The notes under the pieces were generated by a model. It made no database searches. It was given only the letters and a program-made list of their open reading frames with translations, and was not told the DNA's origin. The position numbers and the translations under genes are program-made. From NCBI RefSeq assembly GCF_900116665.1, contig NZ_FPBK01000004.1, forward strand, positions 196,525 through 260,524: DNA of 64,000 nt, written 5' to 3'. The stretch comes from Pustulibacterium marinum (GTDB lineage Bacteria > Bacteroidota > Bacteroidia > Flavobacteriales > Flavobacteriaceae). Positions 1 to 8,827 of the stretch are shown here, in pieces. Positions within the stretch are counted from its first letter, which is position 1. Each line of letters begins with the position of its first letter.

Positions 1-228
1 ATCAAAATCTGTTTGAGTTCCATTCGTAGTTCCCTTTTCCATTATAGTAGCACCTGGTAAGGGCATTCCGTCTGATTGTGATTTTACAATTCCAGAAACT
101 TCTATTTGTTGAAAGCTAGTTGCGGAGGATGCCCAAGGAGCCATCAATAGTAAAGAGATCAATAAAATTAATCTGATTTCTAACTTTGAAGAACTCCAGC
201 GTTCATAAAAAATCATAAAGTGGTTCAT
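1..228 (-). CDS. SusC-like TonB-dependent receptor, N-terminal part (cut by window edge)
   Basis: The minus strand is open from an ATG at 228 to the left edge (76 codons, no stop). A hydrophobic stretch at residues 20-34 fits a signal peptide and is followed by small residues. From about residue 43 the sequence matches the start of the carboxypeptidase-regulatory-like domain of SusC proteins, including GIVKSQSDGMPLPGAT and KGTTNGTQTDFD. The full protein would be an outer-membrane oligosaccharide importer of about 1000 residues, normally followed by susD. It lies downstream of the hybrid regulator on the same strand, a usual arrangement for an HTCS-controlled locus, so it belongs to a different utilisation locus from the mannan one. 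The family call is firm; the substrate cannot be seen. Confidence 0.85.
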   Translation of the reverse strand, partial: MNHFMIFYERWSSSKLEIRLILLISLLLMAPWASSATSFQQIEVSGIVKSQSDGMPLPGATIMEKGTTNGTQTDFD

Positions 229-601
229 ATTACAAGTGTGTTAGTTTAACGAAATCGTTTTCGAATTTCCATTATAACATGAAGTAATCGATTACATTTT
301 TATCACAAATTCATCAATATCTATAAAAGTATGATGCATTTAAAAAAGATAATCAACCTAACTCCAATCGTATAAATTACATGAAGTATGAAATTCGAAT
401 AATCAAATTAACAGTGAATTTTTATTGTATATAGGGGGTGAAATCATCTAATATGAGGGGTGAAATCGTACTATTTTTAAAAAATCAGCATAATTGCTAA
501 AATCTTTAATTAAATAATTACTATTTATTGCAGTAAATTTTAAAAACTTGAAAATTAATTCAGTCTTAAATTATAAATATTCTATTTAAAACCATATTAG
601 T
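229..601. other. intergenic region between HTCS stop and susC start
   Basis: AT-rich, with no open frame that looks coding. It holds the direct-repeat operator candidate (435-467), a -7-like box (404-411) and a leader of roughly 170 bases before the susC ATG. I see no clear terminator hairpin after the regulator gene. Confidence 0.6.
404..467 (-). promoter_or_regulatory. candidate HTCS operator and promoter of the left-edge susC
   Basis: Two exact copies of GGGGTGAAATC lie at 435-445 and 457-467, a 22-base repeat distance, that is two helical turns. Read on the minus strand, the repeats are followed 23 bases later by TTAATTTG (411-404), a 7/8 match to the Bacteroidota -7 box TAnnTTTG. Spaced direct repeats upstream of susC are what a dimeric AraC-type output domain such as that of an HTCS would bind. 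Binding by the neighbouring HTCS is inference. Confidence 0.55.
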
Positions 602-3600
602 CTAAGGGCGTATCCTATGGTATTCTTTATGGAAAGAATCACGGTATTTTTTTACATATTTAGAAGGTGGCATTCCAAAAAGTTCCACAAATTTTTTCCG
701 GAAATATTTAGGATCTTCAATACCTACAAAACTCCCGGCTTCTCCTATAGTACTATCTGTAGTGAGTAACAAGATGGCCGCTTTTCTTAAACGAACTGAA
801 CGAATAAAGGCTGTAGTTGTTTGCCCCGATATGGCCTTAATTTTTTTATACAATGCAGAATGACTCATTCCCATAATCTTGGAAAATTCTTTTACATTAA
901 ATTCTTTATCTGTGATATGGTCTTCTATAACCTGAATACATTTTTCAAAAAATTCGCTATACTCTGGCGCTACCTTCGAGTGATTTTCTTTTAGAGTAAT
1001 ACTATCTAAATAATACCTCCTTAATTCTGAACGGCTCTTCAATAGACTTTCTACTCGTGCCAACAAAATTGCATTATCAAAAGGCTTGGTTATGTAATCA
1101 TCTGCTCCAGAATGAAGCCCTTGTAGTTCGGTTTCTGAACTTCTTGTGGATGTTAACAAGATAATCGGAATATGACTCCATTTAGGATCTTTCTTCATCC
1201 AATTACACAAAGCAATCCCGTCTATCTCATCCATGACTACATCGCTGATTACTAAGTCTGGTTCATTCTTTTTAATGGAGGTTATAGCTTCCTTACCGTT
1301 TGAGGTGGACTCTACTATATATTCAGCACTAAACAACTTACCCACATAATTTCTCATGTCCTGATCATCCTCAACGATTAAAATTTTGTATTGTTTCGTC
1401 AAAGGATTTAAAGCCATCTTAGGACTACTTTCTGTAAAAGAATCAAATGAAGCTTCTGTCGGTTTTGGTATCGAGCATTTATTTTCTTTCTCTAATTTAA
1501 AAATAACGTCTTTACAGTTTTCAAAATGCTCATATCCCTTTTTAATAACAATATGAAACGTAGTACCTCTTCCCAGACTGCTTTCACAAGTAATATATCC
1601 CCCATGTTTTTCAACAAAATATTTTACTGTAAATAATCCGATTCCGTATCCTCCGTTTTTTTTCCCATCCTGATTTCTACTACTATAAAATTTCTCAAAA
1701 ATATGCGGAACATCTTCCGGATGAATTCCACATCCTGTATCTGCTACTTGTATTGTAAAGTCCTCCACAGTATCTGTAACTGTTACTTGAATAGATTGAT
1801 GTTTAGGCGTAAACTTAAAGGCATTGGAAAACAGATTGAAAAACACGATTTCCATTTTTTCAAAATCACCATAGCAAAGCGTTTCAGTACATTGAAAATC
1901 TATTTGACAGTGTATGTCCATGTCATGAGCTCTATATTCAAAACACGCATAAATTTCTTGTAGCATTTGGTCTAAATGAAACTCAGATACTACCAGCTGC
2001 TCAGCATCTGATTCAGCTTTCCTAAAAATTAATAATTGATCAATTAACTTTAATAGCCTTTCTGAATTTCTTTGAGCTACCAAAATATCTGGTTGAAATT
2101 CTGGTGCCACTTTGTGTACTAACTTTTTAATAGGATTGATAATAAGTGTAAGCGGTGTTCTAAATTCATGTGTTAAATAGGTAAATACCGCTTTTTGTTT
2201 CTCTGCCAATTCTCGTTCTTTATGAGCAGTGAGCTTGGCTATTTTAATATCGTAACGCAGGCGTTCTCTTTGTTTTGTATATCTAAAGTACAAGACGAAA
2301 ATTCCGATAATTACCAAACCATAAAGTGTGTATGACCACCACGTTCTGTACCAAGGTGGCAAAATAGTTAATGTTGCTAGCTGAACTGGATTTCCCCAAC
2401 TCCCATTTTCATTTCTAACTTTGACTTTGAATTGATAGGTTCCTTTCTCTAGTCTATTGTAACTCGCATTACGATCGTTGTGACTATAGTTCCACTGCAT
2501 ATCCCAATTTTCTAGAATGTAGGCGTACTGTATTTTATCGGCATGATGATAGTCTATTGCTACAAAATTAAATGCAACAGCTGTTTGGTCATATGGAATT
2601 TGTAATTGATAATGGTTGTTTTTACCAATTTTCAATTCCTTTCCGTTGGGTGATAGTTCTTTGTTTTGTATGGTTACACTTTTTAGTTGCACACCATGCG
2701 TTTCATTAGAAGGATTAATTTTTATTGGATTGAAAACATTAAATCCGTTTATACCTCCAAAAGCTAAATCTCCATTGTGTAACCTCAAACCTGCATTGAA
2801 ACTAAATTGATTACTTTGTAAACCATCGGAACTGGAATAATTTGTAAAATGAGTGGTCTTGTCAAAACTGGCAATTCCATGATAAGTACTTAGCCAAAGT
2901 TTTTGATGCTCATCTTCTAATATTCTTAAAATTGTATTATCTGGCAGTCCTTCGTCTGTAGTAAATCTTTTATAGGTATGATTTTTTCTATTATAGGACA
3001 AAAGGCCACCTTCTTGTAATCCTACCCAAAGTTGACCGTTGCTATCCTCTGCAAGAGACCTAACTGGATACCCCAATTCGTAACTTTCAAAAGTATGTTT
3101 AGTGGGATTAATTTTTAAGAGTTCGGAATAATTACCTGCCCACAATGTTCCATCTTTGGTTTCTATCATGCATTGTACATCACGAATATTACTATTATAA
3201 ATTTCGAACTGATTTGTTTCAGGATTAAAACGATATAAAGTTCCCGTATTTGAAGTACTTACCCATAATTGATCTTTGGTATCCTTTAATGAAAACCAAG
3301 CGTTTTTCTCTTCTTTACCAGTTACTGTATTGTAACATGTATAATGTTGCATCCTATTGCTTTGGCTATCCCAACAATCTACACCGCCATTCCAAGAGGT
3401 TACCCAATATTTTGCCCCTATACCTTGAGTAATGCCCGTGATGAGCTTACTGGTATAACCATTTTCTGGATTCACAGCTTGAAAACGATCTGCTTCCCGA
3501 TCCCAAAACTGAATTCCTTCACCAGAAGTGCCTATGTACAATCCTTTACCATTTTTCGCTTCACAAAAACTAGAGACAAAATTGATTTGGGCGTCTATAT

Positions 3601-4648
3601 CGCTGCCTTTTTCAATTAAATATTTTTGAAAAACAGGTCCACGATGAGAAATCATACTTATACCAGCTCTTAAAGAACCTAGCCATATATTCCTTTCTCT
3701 ATCCTCGAATATTCCAAAAAATGCATCGCTACTACTTATTTGTTTTCGGTGGAACTTTTGTTCATTTTGAAGTGTTAAACTATCATTTTCTATGGTATAT
3801 ATACCAGAACCATCGGTTGTTATCCATAGTTTTCCAGCATGATCAATTAAGAGTCTGGTTACTGAAATTTCGTTCAGATACGATAATTGGATCGTAGCAT
3901 TTTTAGTATCTATTCCAAAGAGTCCTTCCTCTGTTGCCATCCATAACAGATTTCTTTGAGTATCTAATAGTAAATCTTTGATCTGAGACTTAACACGTAA
4001 AAATGGCAGTAACTTATTTGACTTCAAATCCAATGAATAAATACCATAATTTTTAACAGCAATCCAAACCTGTTCTCTATGAGCATTGTAACCAATACAT
4101 TCAACATCGTACGAAAAAATACTAGAAGAACCGTCTGGGAGTATTAATGGAATTTGCTTACCTATGTATTTATCTCTTTTATATAAAAGCAAACCTAAAT
4201 GATAGCTAGCAACCAACATATCACCATTACTCAAACGTTGTATATCCTGAATATTTGAATTGAGTTCCTGCGTATTTAAAGTATCCCGTTCGGATTGGTA
4301 ATACAAATTGGTAAACCTGTACTCATTCTTTTTCAATACACTAACGCCCTTAACGCCTCCAACCCAAATATCGCCTGATGACGTTTCCGCTAGGCTATGA
4401 ACTGTATTGGTTCGTAGACTATGTTCATCTCCAATTCTATTCTTGTAAACTCTAAAATTATATCCATCATATTTGTTTAATCCATCATAAGTTCCAATCC
4501 ACAAATATCCTTTTGAATCTTGCATCAAACTGGTCACAGAATTGTGTGATAACCCATCTTTAATATCTATATGCTTTATATCCTGTGCTTGAGTTGTATG
4601 GTATAGTTGTATTAAACAGCAGCAAAAAATGCTTAAAAATTTTTTCAT
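602..4648 (-). CDS. hybrid two-component system sensor/regulator (HTCS)
   Basis: One-protein sensor and transcription activator of the inner membrane, about 1348 residues, the usual HTCS length. Order: signal peptide (1-22, ending TTQAQ); two-bladed-propeller sensor built of repeats such as KGYLWIGTYDGLNKYD to about 680; Y_Y_Y domain about 690-755; membrane helix about 770-790; histidine kinase with LTHEFRTPLTLI (His827); ATPase boxes NLFSNAFKFTP, DTGCGI and GYGIGL; receiver with DLVISDVVMDEIDG (phospho-Asp1136) and TKPFD; AraC-type DNA-binding domain at about 1240-1340. All key residues are present. An in-frame ATG 54 bases upstream (4702) is possible, but the 4648 start gives a normal signal peptide. 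The likely target is the susC at the left edge. HTCS sensors generally bind an oligosaccharide in the periplasm; which one is not readable here. Confidence 0.93.
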   Translation of the reverse strand: MKKFLSIFCCCLIQLYHTTQAQDIKHIDIKDGLSHNSVTSLMQDSKGYLWIGTYDGLNKYDGYNFRVYKNRIGDEHSLRTNTVHSLAETSSGDIWVGGVKGVSVLKKNEYRFTNLYYQSERDTLNTQELNSNIQDIQRLSNGDMLVASYHLGLLLYKRDKYIGKQIPLILPDGSSSIFSYDVECIGYNAHREQVWIAVKNYGIYSLDLKSNKLLPFLRVKSQIKDLLLDTQRNLLWMATEEGLFGIDTKNATIQLSYLNEISVTRLLIDHAGKLWITTDGSGIYTIENDSLTLQNEQKFHRKQISSSDAFFGIFEDRERNIWLGSLRAGISMISHRGPVFQKYLIEKGSDIDAQINFVSSFCEAKNGKGLYIGTSGEGIQFWDREADRFQAVNPENGYTSKLITGITQGIGAKYWVTSWNGGVDCWDSQSNRMQHYTCYNTVTGKEEKNAWFSLKDTKDQLWVSTSNTGTLYRFNPETNQFEIYNSNIRDVQCMIETKDGTLWAGNYSELLKINPTKHTFESYELGYPVRSLAEDSNGQLWVGLQEGGLLSYNRKNHTYKRFTTDEGLPDNTILRILEDEHQKLWLSTYHGIASFDKTTHFTNYSSSDGLQSNQFSFNAGLRLHNGDLAFGGINGFNVFNPIKINPSNETHGVQLKSVTIQNKELSPNGKELKIGKNNHYQLQIPYDQTAVAFNFVAIDYHHADKIQYAYILENWDMQWNYSHNDRNASYNRLEKGTYQFKVKVRNENGSWGNPVQLATLTILPPWYRTWWSYTLYGLVIIGIFVLYFRYTKQRERLRYDIKIAKLTAHKERELAEKQKAVFTYLTHEFRTPLTLIINPIKKLVHKVAPEFQPDILVAQRNSERLLKLIDQLLIFRKAESDAEQLVVSEFHLDQMLQEIYACFEYRAHDMDIHCQIDFQCTETLCYGDFEKMEIVFFNLFSNAFKFTPKHQSIQVTVTDTVEDFTIQVADTGCGIHPEDVPHIFEKFYSSRNQDGKKNGGYGIGLFTVKYFVEKHGGYITCESSLGRGTTFHIVIKKGYEHFENCKDVIFKLEKENKCSIPKPTEASFDSFTESSPKMALNPLTKQYKILIVEDDQDMRNYVGKLFSAEYIVESTSNGKEAITSIKKNEPDLVISDVVMDEIDGIALCNWMKKDPKWSHIPIILLTSTRSSETELQGLHSGADDYITKPFDNAILLARVESLLKSRSELRRYYLDSITLKENHSKVAPEYSEFFEKCIQVIEDHITDKEFNVKEFSKIMGMSHSALYKKIKAISGQTTTAFIRSVRLRKAAILLLTTDSTIGEAGSFVGIEDPKYFRKKFVELFGMPPSKYVKKYRDSFHKEYHRIRP

Positions 4649-5084
4649 ATGTTGGTTTAGATCTTTTTCAAAGTTACAGTTATAATGTAAGATAATCCAC
4701 ATGATTCTCTAAAAGGAAAGTTTTCACTAAGTTCAAAAATATTTTTATTTCTTGTCTACAAATTTTTGATGACTGAAAAATTAGATTCAGTATACAAATC
4801 TGTCACAAAACTTAAAAAGCACCTACAATAAAACTGCAAGTGCTTTTTAAATAATGACTGTCTAAAAATAACTTTACTCAAAACTTATTTTTATCCATAA
4901 GTAGTATAACGTAAACAAAAAATGAAGCATTATTCCCATTTATAAAAGTGCTTGAGATTCACTTCTACACACTTATATTTCTCAGCAGTAAAATTTCTGT
5001 TATTCACCGAATAGAAATAAAAAATACCTCTCACAAATTTAGGAGAACGTATTATACAGCTTGGAAGTAACTTACCAATAACGT
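4649..5084. other. intergenic region with terminator
   Basis: No coding frame seen. It holds a strong hairpin (4812-4850) and the promoter region of the HTCS gene near 4650-4750, in which I cannot place a box with confidence. Confidence 0.5.
4812..4850. terminator. bidirectional intrinsic terminator
   Basis: Perfect 11-base stem TTAAAAAGCAC / GTGCTTTTTAA with a 17-base loop. The stem ends in A and T runs, so it can act on both strands. It is correctly placed to end transcripts coming from the minus-strand pseudogene at 5085-5465. Confidence 0.65.
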
Positions 5085-5465
5085 TTACTCGGCTTTATTT
5101 GAATTTAGCTTTACTACAATACAAATAGGATAATGGTCTGATGGTGTTCTTGCTTTTTGAACTGCTAGCTCAAGCTCTTTCGGAAAATCTCCTTGTGTAA
5201 CTATATCTTTTATCACATCCTTGTTTGAATGATAAACATCTGACAAGATTCCGTGTTTTAATACTTGAATTTCCTTACTTACAAAAATGTGATCAATTCT
5301 CTTATCTGAATTCGTATTAATATTAAATCCGTTAAATGTTCCGGAGGGACCATATAAAAAATTAGTTTTATCATAAGCATCTGTCAACACATCAGAATCA
5401 TTTATCACTTTATAGCTAGGACTGGTTTGGTCTACATTAAAGTCCCCTGTAAGTACCACTCTAGC
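5085..5465 (-). pseudogene. endonuclease/exonuclease/phosphatase family protein, 5'-truncated remnant
   Basis: The C-terminal third of an EEP-family (DNase I-like) hydrolase. It keeps the motif VVLTGDFNVDQ (catalytic Asp/Asn), the motif KRIDHIFVS and the terminal SDHYPI, in the order and spacing of the family. The open frame continues to 5555, but residues encoded beyond about 5465 are antisense to the neighbouring xanthine dehydrogenase-like gene and do not look like EEP sequence. The N-terminal half with the metal-binding Glu is therefore missing. No start codon or promoter of its own remains. This is a decayed gene left by a deletion, not a short protein. Confidence 0.75.
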
Positions 5466-5469
5466 TATT

Positions 5470-7161
5470 GAAGTACCGGAAACAATTCCATTGAAATCTA
5501 TTAAAGATTTTACAATAGTGGGTTCTTCCAAAACGAATGTCAAAATTGATGACATTATTACGGGAAAACCCTTGTTTGGAATTGACTATCATGAAGATGG
5601 TATGCAAATAGCTATGCCTATTCATCCGCCAGCCTTTGGGATGAAATTAGATTCTTTTGATGCTTCAGAAGCTTTACAAATGAAAGGAATTAGCCATGTA
5701 ATTTCCGTGAGATCATTCAAGAAAAATTATGGCAGGGCCATTTTTGACGAACATGCATTTCCTGAATTTATTGCGGTCGTTGGAGATTCCGTTTGGAATG
5801 TAATGCAAGCAAAAAAGAAAGTAAAAGCCAACTGGAAACCTTTTGATTCCTATGCTTTAGAAAAAAATATCTTTGGCAATAAATCTACAGTAACCGTTCC
5901 TGCAGGTTTGGAAAGTACTACCGAGCACTATAAAACTATGAAAAAAGGCAATTCAAATGCATTGAAAACTTTACGAAAAGATGGCAACCCTGAAGTTGCT
6001 TTTAAAAATGCTCATAAAGTAATTGAAAGTACTTATACTGCACCTTTTTTGGCGCATAATGCCATGGAGCCAGTAAATTGTTTTGCAGAAGCCAGTGGGA
6101 AACATATTCGGGTAGTTTCTCCTATGCAAGCTCCCGAGTATATGGAAACTACCTTAGCAGATAACTTTGGCATTTCAAAAGAAAACATTGATTTGAAAGT
6201 TACCCGAATGGGCGGTGGTTTTGGGAGAAGAGCCTATAGCTTTAACATTGTAGAAGCTGTTGCCATTGCTCAAAAAGTAAAAACTCCTGTTCAACTTATA
6301 TATACACGTGAAGATGACATGACGGGTGGCATTTACAGACCTATGTATCAAATAACCTAACGTGCAGCTTTAGACTCAAAAAATAATTTAACAGCTTACC
6401 ATATTACAGGAACCGGAGTTCCTGAAAACGCTGTTTTTCCAGATAGGTTTCCTGCAGGAGCTGTAGAGAATTATTTAGCACAAAGTTGGGAAGTTCCCTC
6501 AAATATTTCTGTTGGCGCTTTCAGAGCTCCTCGTTCAAATTTTGCAGGAGCTTCTGAACAAGCCTTTCTGGATGAAGTAGCTGAAGCAGCTGGCAAAGAT
6601 CCAATTGAATTTAGACTAGCATTGTTTGATAAGGCTATACAAAATCCTGTTGGTGAAAATAATCAATACGATGCAAAACGTTACAAGGGAGTGCTCCAAT
6701 TAGTAAAGGAAAAAGCGAAGTGGCAAGGGCTTTCAGACAAGCGGGGTGTGGCTGCCTATTTTTGTCATAATACGTATGTAGCGCATGTAGTAGAAGCTAA
6801 TCATTTATCAGAAACTCCTATAGCACAGCATGTAACCACTGCAGTAGATTGCGGAGTGGTTGTCAACAAAGATGCTGCAAAAAATATGGTTGAAGGTGCC
6901 GTGATAGATGGTATTGGAAATGCCATATATGGCGAAATGACCTTTACAGATGGAAAACCTGATAAGGAAAACTTTCATTCTTATAAAATGATTCGAATGC
7001 CCGAAAGTCCTACATCTATTGAAGTTCATTTTGTTGAAAATGAAGAAAAGCCAACCGGATTAGGTGAACCTCCATTTCCTCCAGTTTTTGCTGCATTAGC
7101 CAATGCTCTTTACAAGAAAGAACATAAAAGATTCTATCATCAGCCATTTACAAAAAAATAA
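5470..7161 (+). pseudogene. xanthine dehydrogenase family, molybdopterin-binding subunit, truncated and interrupted
   Basis: The frame from about 5470 to 7161 encodes the C-terminal part of a large molybdenum hydroxylase subunit (IorB/aldehyde oxidase type). Landmarks are ITGKPLFGIDYHEDGM, the molybdopterin motif MGGGFGRRAYSF, VGAFRAPRSN, and the end GEPPFPPVFAALANALYK. The first roughly 200 residues of the family are absent. A TAA at 6358-6360 interrupts the frame inside a conserved stretch (YQIT-stop-RAAL, where relatives have a Tyr), and the same frame then continues without further damage. The only start upstream of the homology is a TTG at 5491, inside the conserved sequence. No small FeS subunit gene is adjacent. 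Product, if any, is unlikely to be functional. Confidence 0.85.
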
Positions 7162-7230
7162 GATCGCAAACTTTGATCATCATTCTAACATACAACTATA
7201 ATATTACCAAAATTTCACTAATACTTTATA

Positions 7231-7264
7231 AATAAAAAACCCACATTCAAGAAAGAATATGGGT
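7231..7264 (-). terminator. intrinsic terminator of the susCD1 operon
   Basis: On the minus strand ACCCATATTC and GAATGTGGGT pair over 10 bases (one G-U) around a 6-base loop and are followed by a T-rich run. It sits 20 bases after the susD stop. Confidence 0.75.
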
Positions 7265-7283
7265 TCAATAACTTTACTAAATT

Positions 7284-8825
7284 TTAATAACTAGGGTTTT
7301 GTTCTAAGTTTGGATTTGCATCCATTTGTTGTTGAGGAATTGGCATAATATCTTTTCCTGTAGGAATAGTAATTCCAAAATGATCATAAATATAATTTTC
7401 ATGTTCACCAGATCTTCTTAATAACCACCATGTAGAGAATTCTCCTCCAAGCTCATGTCTGTATTCTTCTAAAATACCATCTAATAAATCTCCTGTTGGT
7501 AACGTAGTTAAACCTGCACGGTTTCTTACTTGCATTAAATAAGACTCTGCAGTGCTTGTATTACCCACTCTATAATGAGCCTCTGCTAAACTTAATAAAA
7601 CTTCAGCATAACGCAATAAAATAAGATTTTGATCACTGTAAATATTACCTTGACTAGCATCTACTAAAGGATTTCTCCAGAATTTAAGTAAGTAATATCC
7701 GCTTCTTCCTTCCGGATTCCATGGTGCAGCAGCCGTACCACATGTATTGATACCGCCATAATTAGATTGAACCATAGGATAATCGGAAATATTAATATCT
7801 GAATCTGGATGTTCCATATCCGGACCAATTAAAGTTGCATCTCTTCTTACATCCCCAGCTTCAAAAGAATTGAAGAATTGAGCTGTTGGAACAGTATAAC
7901 CACCATACGTTTGAATTTCTAATGGCATAGTAAACCACTGGAAGAAGTTCATATTATCATCATTCCCCCCCCAGTTAGCTGCTCCACTAGAAGAAAACAT
8001 TTGAATCTCAAAAATTGATTCCATACCATTACGGTTATCATAATCATGAATATTCAAATAATCAGGCTCTAAAGTATAGTGCCCGTCTAAACTTTCATAA
8101 GCAGTTATAGCACTATTATAATCTCCTAACCACATATAAGCATTTCCTAAATAAGCTTCAGCAGCTCCTCTAGTTACTCTACCAACATTTTCAGAAGTAT
8201 AAGACCATGGTAGAAATTCTACTGCTGCCTCTAAATCAGAAACCACTTGTTGAAATGTTTCTTCTTGGGTACTTCTTGCAGTATATAAGCTTTCTTCAGA
8301 AGTAGAAGTAACACCAGTAACTAAAGGCACACCTCCAAAATTAGAAGCTAGTATAGAAAAGTAAATTCCTCTTAATGCATAACTCTCTCCTATTAATCTA
8401 TTACCTAACTCTTCTTCAATAGTACCCGCATCAATCATGTTTTGAATGTTCGGAATAGCATTATTGGCCGATACAATACCAGCATACATTTTAATCCATA
8501 ACTGGTTTAAACCATCAAAATCTGTTGGTACTTCATACGTATTAAAGAAAGTATCACTCCCAATGTTATAGAAATCTAAGGTAGAATATGTATTAGGATA
8601 CAACATCCCCTTCATATTACCTTCTACAATATCCATTTGCAGAGCATCGTAAATAGAAGTTACGGTTGCCTGAGCAGTTGTAGGATCTGAGTAAACAATA
8701 TCTGATGTTAATCCATCGTACTTTTGATCTATCAAATAATCATCTGAACATGATAGCGATGTTGCTAACAATCCAACAGATAGTATTTTAAAAATATATA
8801 ATTTATTCAACTTCATCATTTTCAT
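7284..8825 (-). CDS. SusD/RagB-family nutrient-binding lipoprotein (susD1)
   Basis: Surface lipoprotein that lids the SusC channel and binds imported oligosaccharides; 513 residues, normal length. The signal peptide ends in the lipobox LATSLSC. The residues after the Cys (SDDYLIDQ) are acidic, as in Bacteroidota surface-export signals. Family hallmarks are the tetratricopeptide-like helices (AEAYLGNAYMWLGDYNSAI; LRYAEVLLSLAEAHYRVGN) and the C-terminal PIPQQQMDANPNLEQNP. The gene starts 2 bases after the susC1 stop, so the two are co-transcribed and probably translationally coupled. ATG codons at 8819 and 8816 are alternative starts. Its context between mannan enzymes suggests a mannan oligosaccharide ligand, which is inference. 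Confidence 0.93.
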   Translation of the reverse strand: MKMMKLNKLYIFKILSVGLLATSLSCSDDYLIDQKYDGLTSDIVYSDPTTAQATVTSIYDALQMDIVEGNMKGMLYPNTYSTLDFYNIGSDTFFNTYEVPTDFDGLNQLWIKMYAGIVSANNAIPNIQNMIDAGTIEEELGNRLIGESYALRGIYFSILASNFGGVPLVTGVTSTSEESLYTARSTQEETFQQVVSDLEAAVEFLPWSYTSENVGRVTRGAAEAYLGNAYMWLGDYNSAITAYESLDGHYTLEPDYLNIHDYDNRNGMESIFEIQMFSSSGAANWGGNDDNMNFFQWFTMPLEIQTYGGYTVPTAQFFNSFEAGDVRRDATLIGPDMEHPDSDINISDYPMVQSNYGGINTCGTAAAPWNPEGRSGYYLLKFWRNPLVDASQGNIYSDQNLILLRYAEVLLSLAEAHYRVGNTSTAESYLMQVRNRAGLTTLPTGDLLDGILEEYRHELGGEFSTWWLLRRSGEHENYIYDHFGITIPTGKDIMPIPQQQMDANPNLEQNPSY

Positions 8826-8827
8826 TT

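Noticed and set aside
1703..1963. Plus-strand frame of 86 codons inside the HTCS gene
   Set aside because: It lies opposite the kinase ATPase domain whose motifs are intact; it is a shadow frame.
5466..5555. Extension of the EEP-family frame beyond the homology
   Set aside because: These codons are antisense to conserved xanthine dehydrogenase sequence and do not resemble the EEP family, so I ended the remnant at about 5465.
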